Of a DNA stretch of 64,000 nt, positions 35,543 through 43,490 are shown one piece after another. Numbering within the stretch: the stretch's first letter is position 1; the number at the start of each line of letters is the position of its first letter. Source of the stretch: Streptomyces atroolivaceus (GTDB taxonomy: Bacteria; Actinomycetota; Actinomycetes; Streptomycetales; Streptomycetaceae); assembly GCF_000717025.1 (NCBI RefSeq), contig NZ_JNXG01000014.1:1-64000 (forward strand). The letters are read 5' to 3'. The notes below the pieces were generated by a model, which worked only from the letters and a program-made list of their open reading frames with translations, was not told where the DNA came from and ran no database searches. A program made the translations under genes and the position numbers.

Positions 35543-36841
35543 ATGAGAGGTCGCACCCCCCGTCGGGGCCGCTGGAGCGTGCTGGCCGCAGCCGCCTTCA
35601 CCCTGGCGGGAACGCTCACCGCATGCTCGTCGCCGGACGACGTGAGCAGCGACTCCGAACAGACCATCCGCTTCGTCTGGTGGGGCAACGAGGACCGAGC
35701 CGCAGCCACCAAGAAGGCAGTGGCACTGTTCGAGAAGAAGCATCCCAACATCAACGTCCAGGCCGAGTTCAGCGGCTACCCCGCCTACGTGCAGAAGCTC
35801 ACCACGCAGATCGCCGGCGGTGCCGCACCTGACCTGCTGCAGTTGGACCGCCCCACCTTCGGCGAGTACCAGCAGAAGCGGCAGCTTGCCGACCTCTCGC
35901 CGTACGTAGGCAAGTCGCTGAAGACCGACAAGATCCCCACCAGCCTCCTCGCCGGCGGCAAGGCCGACGGCAGGCAGTACGCCATGCCCGCCGGCCTCAC
36001 GACCGAACTCATCGTTTTTGACGAGGAGTTGTTCGCCAAGGCCGGGGTGAGCATTCCAGAAGAAGGCTGGACCTGGGACCGGTTCGCCGCCGACATGGTC
36101 AAGGTGCAGAACAAGACCGGCCGCGCCGGCGCATCGGACTTCGGCTGGTCCGCAGACCTGTTCGAAGCATGGCTGCACCAGCGGGGCAAGGCCCTCTACG
36201 CCACCAACTCGAAGCTCGGCTTCACCAAGGATGACCTCGCCGAGTACTGGAGCATGCTGGGTTCCTTGCGTCAGAAGAAGGCCATCACCCCACCCGAGGT
36301 GACCACCAAGTCGGACGGCTCGGTACAGAACTCCCCCATGATCGCCAAGGAATCGGCCTCGGAGACCTCGTACGACTCCGGCGTGTCCAGTTACGTGTCC
36401 AGCTACCCGGGCGCTATCGGACTCGCACCCCTCCCGAGCGACAGCACGACTGCGTCCGGCATGCCCGCTCTGCCGCCGGTGTACTACGGGGTCAGTCAGC
36501 GCTCCTCCCACAAGGAAGCCGCGACCCTGTTGCTGGACTTCCTGGTGAACGACGCGGAAGCCAGCAGAACACTGGGGACGACCCGCGGCACGCCACCCAA
36601 CTCCGACAACAAGGACGCGGTCTGCGCGCAAGCCACCGGCCCCGACAAGCAGACATGCGACTTCCAGACGAAGGTTGCCGACCGGCTCATGCCCTCGGAT
36701 TCCTGGTTCTGGCCCAGCGGCAGCGCCGCCCTCAAGTCCGACTTCCAGCGGGTCTACGACGACGTGATCTTCGGAAAGACCAGCGCGCCCGCAGGCGCGG
36801 CCAAGGTCGTGGAGAACGCCGAGCAAGGTCTGGGCCGCTGA
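35543..36841 (+). CDS. Second ABC sugar-binding lipoprotein (orphan paralogue)
   Basis: A 432-residue family 1 binding lipoprotein, Cys28 in LAGTLTAC. It aligns with the protein at 31590-32891 over its whole length with few indels; long runs such as LLQLDRPTFGEYQQKRQLA are identical. It has its own promoter with the same LacI boxes and is followed by a terminator, with no permease genes next to it. It likely shares the permeases at 29680-31535, perhaps with a shifted oligosaccharide preference. Substitutions in the mid-region (e.g. FDEELFAKAGVSIPEE versus YDKDLYEKAGVTVPED) could alter specificity. Confidence 0.92.
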   Translation: MRGRTPRRGRWSVLAAAAFTLAGTLTACSSPDDVSSDSEQTIRFVWWGNEDRAAATKKAVALFEKKHPNINVQAEFSGYPAYVQKLTTQIAGGAAPDLLQLDRPTFGEYQQKRQLADLSPYVGKSLKTDKIPTSLLAGGKADGRQYAMPAGLTTELIVFDEELFAKAGVSIPEEGWTWDRFAADMVKVQNKTGRAGASDFGWSADLFEAWLHQRGKALYATNSKLGFTKDDLAEYWSMLGSLRQKKAITPPEVTTKSDGSVQNSPMIAKESASETSYDSGVSSYVSSYPGAIGLAPLPSDSTTASGMPALPPVYYGVSQRSSHKEAATLLLDFLVNDAEASRTLGTTRGTPPNSDNKDAVCAQATGPDKQTCDFQTKVADRLMPSDSWFWPSGSAALKSDFQRVYDDVIFGKTSAPAGAAKVVENAEQGLGR

Positions 36842-36852
36842 AGCCCGCCCCC

Positions 36853-36874
36853 CCCAGGCCTCCCACGGCCTGGG
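36853..36874 (+). terminator. Terminator after orphan binding protein
   Basis: Perfect 8-bp stem CCCAGGCC / GGCCTGGG with loop TCCCAC, 12 bp past the stop codon. No U-tract, as usual in Streptomyces. Confidence 0.6.
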
Positions 36875-37289
36875 AGAACCGACGATGACGCCGAAGAGGT
36901 CGTAGCCGGGGCAGACCAGGCGCAGCGAGGCAGGCAAGGGCCGACGTCGGACAGCGAAGCACCGACTGCACCACATCCACAAAGCCCGTCCATGGGCGCG
37001 GGAGCCGGACATGCCGTGGCGTCGGCCGAGCGACTCGTGAGCTCACGGCGCGCACCATCCGCGGGTGGCGTGTCCCCGCAGGCCGGCGTTCCAGCGTCGC
37101 TCGCGCGACCGTGACCGGAGGCGGCCGCGGCACCCAGTGGCCTGCTCCTGCACCCCCGGGCCGCCCTCCGGCCCACCGGCGAGCCGGCCGCACGAGGCTG
37201 CCCGGCCCCGGCCCCACTCACGTACCGGGCCGCGCTGCCGAAACAAAGCCCAGCTCCTGGGCGACAACGATGTTCGAAGGGAAGCAACC
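36875..37289. other. Intergenic region before PL4 lyase
   Basis: About 415 bp with no convincing gene. No copy of the TTGACG/TAACGT promoter or of the CGTGAACG boxes is visible, unlike the neighbouring genes. The lyase ribosome-binding site GAAGGGAAG lies just before 37290. Confidence 0.5.
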
Positions 37290-39284
37290 ATGCCCAGCCC
37301 CATCACCCGACGCGGTGCGCTCGGTCTCATCGGCGCAGCCACCGGGACAGCAGCCCTCTCCCTCCCTGCGGCCACCGCGTTCGCCGCGAACGCCGGGAAG
37401 ACCACAGACGGGCCCGGCGTGACGCTCGTCGACAACGGCACCACAGTCACGCTCGCCAACGGCATCATCCAGTTCACCGTCGTCAAGGCCAGTGCAAAGA
37501 TCACCGATCTCCGCCTCCTCGCCAGCGATCACGGGAACGGCGACACCAACCTGCTCTCAGGGCGTAGCGGCAACGGCTACACGCCCATCAACTACTCCGG
37601 GGCGACCGTATCCGTCGGCCTGAAGAACGCCTCCTTCAGCGTCGTCACCGAGACGGCCGACCGCGTCGAGATCTCCATGCTCGACAACGACCCCTCGCTG
37701 CTGGGCTTCTACCTCGACATCCGCCTCGTCCTCGAGCGCGGGCGATCGGGCCTGTACAACTACTGGATCATCAAGTACCCCGAGACCATGCCCGACGGCC
37801 TCTCACTCGGGCAGCTGCGGTACGCCTACTCCGCCGACGACCCGGCCTTCCGGTGGTTCGTCGTCGACGACGACCGCGGGGTCCAGCGGCGCCCGACCGC
37901 GGAGGAATTGGCAGGCGGGGTCACCCTCCAGGACTCGGTCTACGCCCTGCCCGACGGCTCCATCTACTCGAAGTACCAGAACAAGTCGAATCTCGAAGGG
38001 GACAGCAATGTCTTCATGATGTCCAACGGCCGGGTGGGCCTCTCCCTCATACAGGCCAACAAGGACTGGTTCGGCGGCCCTACCCGCCAGGAGCTGACCA
38101 CTCACGACTACTACAACGGCATGATCCTGCTCTGGCACCCGGTGTCCAGCCACTACGGCATCGATGTCCAGCCGCCCAAGGGCTGGGAAAAGGTCTACGG
38201 CCCCTCCTACCTCCACATCGGCGAAGTCGCGGCCGGCGACGAGGAGACGAACGTCGCCACCCTCTGGGAGGATGCCAAGCAGACCGCTGCGCGGGAACAG
38301 GAGTCCTGGCCGTACCGGTGGATCACCGATCCCACCTATGCCGCGACCACTCGCTCCACCGTCAGCGGCAAGATCGTCGTCTCCTCCCGCGGTCCCGCCG
38401 ACAACGGCTGGGCGCTCCTCTACCAGCCTGAGCCCGACCGCGTATGGCAGAGCGCCACGCTCGACGGCAACGACTGGCAGCACAACGGACACGGCTACGT
38501 CTACTCCGCGAAGATCGGCACGGACGGCCGGTTCACCATTCCCGCCGTCCGGCCCGGCACCTACACACTGGCCGCCTTCTCAAAGGGCGTCCTCGGCGAA
38601 TACCGTCGCCCTGGTATCAAGGTGCCGGCGGCCACAGCCGTCAGCACAGGAACCCTTGTCTGGGCCCCGACCAGCCACGGCACCACGCTCTGGCAGATCG
38701 GCACCCCCGACCGCTCCGCCCAGGAGTTCCACATCTCCGGCGGCAGGAGCGGCTACAGCGACACCCTGACATGGCTGGAGTACCCGTACGACTTCCCCGA
38801 GGGGGTCGACTTCAAGGTCGGCGTCGACGACCCGGCCACCGACTGGAACTACTTCCACCCCGCCGTCAGGACGCCGGGCACGCCCACCCAGCTGGCGTGG
38901 CGCGGAACCACGGCCGACAGCTCACTCGAGACCTGGAAGATCCGCTTCGACTCCAACGGCTACCGCCGGGGCACCGGCTATCTCGACATCCATCTGACCG
39001 GCGCCGTCTTCGGCACACTCGCCGTCACCCTCAACGGCACCGAGATCGCCTCCTTCACCCCGCTTCCCGGTGTGAACCGTGACGCCTGCAGCTACCGGCT
39101 GGCCGTCCGCGGCATGCACCGTCAGCTGAAGACCATCAGCTTTCCCGCCGGCCTCATCCACCGTGGCGAGAACGTCCTCGCCCTCGCCCCCGCCGCCCCG
39201 GCAGAAGCGCCCACGTCCGACAACTGGATGCAGCCCATGGCGGGTGTCATGTACGACACCATCCGCCTCCAGGTGCACCGCTGA
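37290..39284 (+). CDS. PL4 rhamnogalacturonan endolyase, secreted
   Basis: A 664-residue polysaccharide lyase family 4 protein. The Tat-like signal TRRGALGLIG with a hydrophobic stretch to about residue 31 (TAFAAN) sends it outside the cell. The N-terminal beta-sandwich catalytic domain begins GVTLVDNGTTVTLANGI; a central Fn3-like domain (YTLAAFSKGVLGEYRRPG) and a C-terminal CBM-like jelly roll follow, the three-domain RG-lyase arrangement. It should cut the rhamnose-galacturonate backbone by beta-elimination. It is downstream of the orphan binding protein but separated by a terminator, so it needs its own promoter. Confidence 0.9.
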   Translation: MPSPITRRGALGLIGAATGTAALSLPAATAFAANAGKTTDGPGVTLVDNGTTVTLANGIIQFTVVKASAKITDLRLLASDHGNGDTNLLSGRSGNGYTPINYSGATVSVGLKNASFSVVTETADRVEISMLDNDPSLLGFYLDIRLVLERGRSGLYNYWIIKYPETMPDGLSLGQLRYAYSADDPAFRWFVVDDDRGVQRRPTAEELAGGVTLQDSVYALPDGSIYSKYQNKSNLEGDSNVFMMSNGRVGLSLIQANKDWFGGPTRQELTTHDYYNGMILLWHPVSSHYGIDVQPPKGWEKVYGPSYLHIGEVAAGDEETNVATLWEDAKQTAAREQESWPYRWITDPTYAATTRSTVSGKIVVSSRGPADNGWALLYQPEPDRVWQSATLDGNDWQHNGHGYVYSAKIGTDGRFTIPAVRPGTYTLAAFSKGVLGEYRRPGIKVPAATAVSTGTLVWAPTSHGTTLWQIGTPDRSAQEFHISGGRSGYSDTLTWLEYPYDFPEGVDFKVGVDDPATDWNYFHPAVRTPGTPTQLAWRGTTADSSLETWKIRFDSNGYRRGTGYLDIHLTGAVFGTLAVTLNGTEIASFTPLPGVNRDACSYRLAVRGMHRQLKTISFPAGLIHRGENVLALAPAAPAEAPTSDNWMQPMAGVMYDTIRLQVHR

Positions 39285-39303
39285 CGCCTGATCCTGGCCC
39301 CTG

Positions 39304-39337
39304 CGGGTGCCCCTCGGCGCAGACGAGCGGGCACCCG
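39304..39337 (+). terminator. Hairpin just after PL4 gene
   Basis: CGGGTGCCC (39304-39312) and GGGCACCCG (39329-39337), perfect 9-bp stem, 16-nt loop, 20 bp after the lyase stop. Confidence 0.5.
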
Positions 39338-39541
39338 TGCGCAGGACGGACAGCACGTCCGCAGGACCGTCGTCCGGTCGTCACTGAAGCGACGGCGGTG
39401 CTGCGAGTGCTCCTGACTGCCGGGCCGCAGGCATCACCATGCCCGTGAGGGCCGCCACGGCCGCGTCACGATCCGCGCGGCTGGTTGCGGGCGCAGCACT
39501 CGGTGGCCGCCCTCCGCCGAGTCACCGTCCCTCCAAGGCCA

Positions 39542-39579
39542 CGAGGGACCCGACCTGCCCTACCCGGTCGGGTCCCTCG
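39542..39579. terminator. Strong hairpin between convergent genes
   Basis: Perfect 14-bp stem (CGAGGGACCCGACC / GGTCGGGTCCCTCG) with a 10-nt loop. It lies between the PL4 lyase (plus) and the beta-helix gene (minus). Confidence 0.65.
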
Positions 39580-39655
39580 CAGGGTGGCGCGAGCCGCTGG
39601 TACTCGACTCGTGCCCTACCGGACGGCCCCGGTGAACCCACCATGTCCCATGAGC

Positions 39656-39687
39656 GCCGCGGGCCGGTCGACCGACCGGCCCGCGGC
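39656..39687. terminator. Strong hairpin after beta-helix gene
   Basis: Perfect 14-bp stem (GCCGCGGGCCGGTC / GACCGGCCCGCGGC) with a 4-nt loop, 19 bp beyond the minus-strand stop at 39706. It would serve the beta-helix gene and block read-through from the lyase side. Confidence 0.65.
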
Positions 39688-39705
39688 GATGGATCCCGTG
39701 AGGGA

Positions 39706-40926
39706 TCAGCAGACGTCCTTTGTGGTGTTCACCAACTCGACATCCTTGATGACGGTGTTCTCAGCACACGGGCTCTCTTCGATGAACGAGTCGGTCACGG
39801 TCAGATTTCCCAGGGTGACGTCGCTCGTGTTCGCGAATTCGTCGCGGGCCGCGATCCGGATGCCTCCAGCCCCTGAGACGGTGCCGCCCTCCGCCGCGAT
39901 GGTGACGTTGTAGCAGTTCTCCACCAGGACGGCGTTGTTCTCGGTGTCAGCGATGTCGACGCGGTCGATCACCGCTCCCCCGCTCTCGGAGACGCAGAAG
40001 ATGCCACGCCCGCCTCCCCGGGCGATGACCCGCTCGACGTGGATGTTGGTTTCGTAGCTGTCACCGATCCGGCCGTTCCGATTGGCCATCCGGAAGGCGG
40101 CGTAGCCGGTTCCGGAGCCGACGTTCTCGGCGTCCACCGTTCCCACCTCGGCGTTCGTGGTGGTGTTGAGCAGCAGGCCGGCTTCACCCACGTCGCGGGC
40201 TGTCACCGTACCGATGGTGACGCCGTCCAGGCCTGCGGTTTCGACCGCGTTGGAGCTGGCGCCCGAGACATGGACGTTGTCGATCCGGGTGTTGGTCGCA
40301 GGGGCGGTCTTGCTGCCGTTGTCGATCCTGATTCCCAGGCCGCCGCTGAGGCGCATGTCGATCTCCCCCAGGGTGAGGTTGCTGACGCTGCGGAAGAACA
40401 TCCCGTACATCGGCGCACCGGTGATCTTGGCGTGCTGCACTTCGACGTCGGTCGTGTCCCTGGAGTAGATGGGCCCGGTGTCGGTGGCGACGGCGCCTGT
40501 CGCGTGTATGGTGCCGCAGACGTCCAGGACGGTGTAGCTGGGCAGCTTGAGCCGCTCCGATGCGCTGATCGTCCCCGACCCCAGGACAACCATGCGCTCC
40601 TTGGTCGTGCGGTTCGGCGTCAGGCTGTCCAGGCCGGCGCTCATGGCGGCGAACATGTCGTCGCCCGTGTAGAGGACGGTGTCGCCGTGACGGGCCTTCC
40701 AGGTGTCCCCCGTCTTCGCGACCTCCGCCTGGAAGGCGCCCGCCCCGCATTCCTGCGCCTGCGCCTCGGCCGGTGACTGTGACGCGGCGGTTTGCTCCTC
40801 TTCGTTGCCGAAGGCGTTGCTCTGCACCGCCGCGGTCGCCGCCACGACAGCCAGTACCGTGGCACTCGCCGCCGTGATCGACATGGTCTTACGCCGACTC
40901 CGGTGCTGATTCCTGTGGTGTCGCAT
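39706..40926 (-). CDS. Secreted right-handed parallel beta-helix protein
   Basis: A 406-residue protein with an N-terminal signal (RRKTMSITAASATVLAVVAATAAVQ split around residues 12-37) and a repetitive body in which short strands of the form xxNVHVSGASSNAVETAGLDG and VTIGTVTARDVGEAG recur about every 22-25 residues, diagnostic of a pectin-lyase-like beta-helix. Cys residues near both ends (ECGAG, EESPCAEN, TKDVC) may form disulfides. In this locus it is probably a pectin-active lyase or hydrolase, but I cannot locate catalytic residues, so the activity is open. ATG 40926 has AAGGA upstream. Confidence 0.8.
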   Translation of the reverse strand: MRHHRNQHRSRRKTMSITAASATVLAVVAATAAVQSNAFGNEEEQTAASQSPAEAQAQECGAGAFQAEVAKTGDTWKARHGDTVLYTGDDMFAAMSAGLDSLTPNRTTKERMVVLGSGTISASERLKLPSYTVLDVCGTIHATGAVATDTGPIYSRDTTDVEVQHAKITGAPMYGMFFRSVSNLTLGEIDMRLSGGLGIRIDNGSKTAPATNTRIDNVHVSGASSNAVETAGLDGVTIGTVTARDVGEAGLLLNTTTNAEVGTVDAENVGSGTGYAAFRMANRNGRIGDSYETNIHVERVIARGGGRGIFCVSESGGAVIDRVDIADTENNAVLVENCYNVTIAAEGGTVSGAGGIRIAARDEFANTSDVTLGNLTVTDSFIEESPCAENTVIKDVELVNTTKDVC

Positions 40927-41350
40927 GATCCGCGTTCCTTGCAGTCGTGGAGGGATGTGGGGTGCGGGATGTCCGTGGGGGCGTGCTGCTGCACGTCCGC
41001 ACCCTGTGCGGTCAAGGATCGCCCGCCCGCTCGGCGGTCGACCTGCCACGGTGCCGGGCGTCTGCTGCGGCCGCCTCCTGACGAGGGACACGGCACTGCT
41101 CGGCCCGGCCGGGACCAGGAGGGCTCCGCTCCCGGGGCACTTGGTTCATCTCACCTTCCGGCGACCGTGCGGTCGCGTAGGTCCGATCCCTTACGCACGG
41201 GTGACCGACGCGCACGCCTCAGGTCACAGAAAACCGGGCGACCTCATGCGTGATGTGGGTCTCACCACGCAGGGAGAGGAACGGCGATACGCAGGCCGGC
41301 GGCGTTCGTGCTGGAGGGCTCGCCGCGTCGTTTCGCCCGCGAACCGGCTG
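40927..41350. other. Intergenic region before beta-helix gene
   Basis: 424 bp without a convincing gene. A small inverted repeat GCGACC-N4-GGTCGC lies near 41161. It should hold the promoter for the minus-strand beta-helix gene; no LacI box of the CGTGAACG type is seen. Confidence 0.45.
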
Positions 41351-43396
41351 TCAGATCGTCGTCGCAGACGGTGCCGGCCGCGGGAAGAGCTCGACGAGGT
41401 CGGAATCGAACGGGGCGAGCGTGAAGCCGTCATCAGCATGGGCGTGGTCATGCAGCACACTGCGCGACGGGCCGGGCGTGGCGATCGCTTTGCTTTCGCC
41501 CTCAAGGTTTACGTACAGCAGGTGCGTAGCGTCGATGGCCCGTGCCAGAACGCCCGGCGGCACCGTGAGGTCGGGGCGGATTCCCCTCAGCTCGAGCTCG
41601 GAGTCGAGGACGATGTCGATGAGCGCGCGCCGCGCCGGAGCACCGACGTAGATGGCGCGGCCCTTTCCGTAGGCGTTGACCGTGACCACCGGGTAGTCGC
41701 GGTCGAGTCCGACTGCGGAGGCCGCTACGCGTGCCGTACGAGGGTGGATCTCGTCGATGCGCGGGGCCTCGACGCGAAGGTGTCTGTCCCCGTGGACGAT
41801 GTCCAGCTCCTCGCCCCTCAGTTTGCCGCCAGCCAGCTCGTTGAGCACATGCGGCTCCTGGTAGGACCCGATCCTGATGCCGAACACGTCGCCGAGGAGG
41901 CCTGGCCTGGCGGTGGCGAAGACTTGGCCGGTCACATCGACCGAAGCGGAGTAGGAGGTCATGACGGCCGTCCCGCCGTCGGCGACGAAGCGCCGTATGC
42001 GCGCTGCCGATTCCTCGTCCATGAGTGCGACGCCCGGGAGGAGGAGGATCTGGTACTGCAGGCTGCTGCGGCTCACATCGACCACACGCTGGTCGAGATT
42101 TCGATCGAGGACCGCGTCGAAGCACGTCTGGAGCTGGACGTCGTGCTTCTCCGGTAGGAAGGCGCTCGCGAGCTGGCTCGGAAAGGAGAAGGCGAGTCCG
42201 ATCTCGGCCCGTGACCGGTAGGGGAAACCACAGTCCTGGATCTTGGCGAACTCCTTGGCGAGTTGGCGGTACTCGTCGCACTTCCGGTTGGGTTCACCGT
42301 CCCAGTCCACCATCCCCTGCAGGTACTGCTCCTCTCCGCCGTGCATCGTCTGCCAGGTCCAGCCGCAGACCATCTGGTTTCCCATGAGCAGCGATGCGTA
42401 AGCGCTCTTCCGCACCGAGCCGGGGGCCGCGGTCATGGTGGTGAACTCCGTGCACCAGAAGGGGGTGTCGGCCTCGAGACGAATCCGGGCGATCCCGAGC
42501 AGGGCTTCGTGGAGGCCGGTGTTGTCCACGAGCGACGGCCCCGGGTAGAAACCCATGCCGTCGCGGTCCATCCTTCCTGAATAGGCGATCTCCGCGTAGT
42601 CGAAGTAGCGCCCGGCTTCGGTGTAGTACCAGGAGTTGCCGGTGCGGTGGGCTTCGGGCGCATTCTCCTCGACTCGGCTGATGACAGAGAGCAGGAATTC
42701 GTTGATTTCACAGGAGACGAATCGCCGGAAGTCCAGCAGACGTTCCGGGGCGCCCTCGGTCCTGCCTGACACCGGTAGTCCGACTTCGTCGAAATCGCCG
42801 ATGCGACGGGACCAGCGTTGTCCTGCCCAGGCATGGTTCAGCTTCTCGACGGTGGAGTACCGCCCTCGCAGCCAGGAGACGAAGCGGGAGCGGACCGTCT
42901 CGGAGTACGAGTACGGTCCGTCGCCCGGTTCGTTGTCGACGCCGAAGGCCAGCAGTGCCGGGTGAGCGGCGTAGCGGCGGGTCAGTGTGTCGGCGAAGCG
43001 CAGGGCGTGTTCGCGGTACGCGGGGTCGCCGACATCGACCATGTAGCGGGTGTTGGGGTACAGCCGGTTGCCGGTCGAATCCGTGATGCTGATGCTCGGG
43101 TGTTTCCGGTGCAGCCAGAGCGGGGCCGGCCGGACGGCGATGTCGAGGATCACCCCTATTCCCGCGTCGTGCATCAGATCCATGACGTCGTCGAACCAGG
43201 TGAACTCGAACTGGCCGTCCGCGGGTTCGAAGCTGTCCCAAGCCAGGTGGCCGAGGCGTACGACGGTGAGCCCGGCCTCCTTCATCATGCGGACATCGCG
43301 TTCCCACTGCCGTGGATCCGAATCGTGCGGATGGTAGTTGGCTCCGACATACAACGTGGCGGGCGAGGACTCACTCCGCTCGGCCTGATGGGTCAT
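41351..43396 (-). CDS. GH42 beta-galactosidase
   Basis: A 681-residue GH42 enzyme: TIM barrel (YVGANYHPHDSDPRQWERDV at the N-terminus), acid/base Glu156 in VDNEPG, nucleophile Glu317 in FWCTEFTT, then the trimerisation domain (~410-610) and a small C-terminal beta domain. No signal peptide, so it works on imported galacto-oligosaccharides, such as those from the galactan side chains of rhamnogalacturonan-I. ATG 43396 has CAGGAGC. The gene lies between the PL11 lyase and the beta-helix gene on the same strand. Confidence 0.92.
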   Translation of the reverse strand: MTHQAERSESSPATLYVGANYHPHDSDPRQWERDVRMMKEAGLTVVRLGHLAWDSFEPADGQFEFTWFDDVMDLMHDAGIGVILDIAVRPAPLWLHRKHPSISITDSTGNRLYPNTRYMVDVGDPAYREHALRFADTLTRRYAAHPALLAFGVDNEPGDGPYSYSETVRSRFVSWLRGRYSTVEKLNHAWAGQRWSRRIGDFDEVGLPVSGRTEGAPERLLDFRRFVSCEINEFLLSVISRVEENAPEAHRTGNSWYYTEAGRYFDYAEIAYSGRMDRDGMGFYPGPSLVDNTGLHEALLGIARIRLEADTPFWCTEFTTMTAAPGSVRKSAYASLLMGNQMVCGWTWQTMHGGEEQYLQGMVDWDGEPNRKCDEYRQLAKEFAKIQDCGFPYRSRAEIGLAFSFPSQLASAFLPEKHDVQLQTCFDAVLDRNLDQRVVDVSRSSLQYQILLLPGVALMDEESAARIRRFVADGGTAVMTSYSASVDVTGQVFATARPGLLGDVFGIRIGSYQEPHVLNELAGGKLRGEELDIVHGDRHLRVEAPRIDEIHPRTARVAASAVGLDRDYPVVTVNAYGKGRAIYVGAPARRALIDIVLDSELELRGIRPDLTVPPGVLARAIDATHLLYVNLEGESKAIATPGPSRSVLHDHAHADDGFTLAPFDSDLVELFPRPAPSATTI

Positions 43397-43490
43397 CAAT
43401 AAGCTCCTGTGGCTTCCGGTCCTGGAAATATGCGTCTCCCACCTCGGGAGCACATCGGTTGACGATCACTCGCCCGCCGGTGGCTTCTGC

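Noticed and set aside
35528..37012. 494-residue minus-strand frame
   Set aside because: Antisense of the orphan binding lipoprotein.
41161..41176. Inverted repeat GCGACC-N4-GGTCGC as an operator
   Set aside because: Only six-base arms in GC-rich DNA and no second copy; likely chance.
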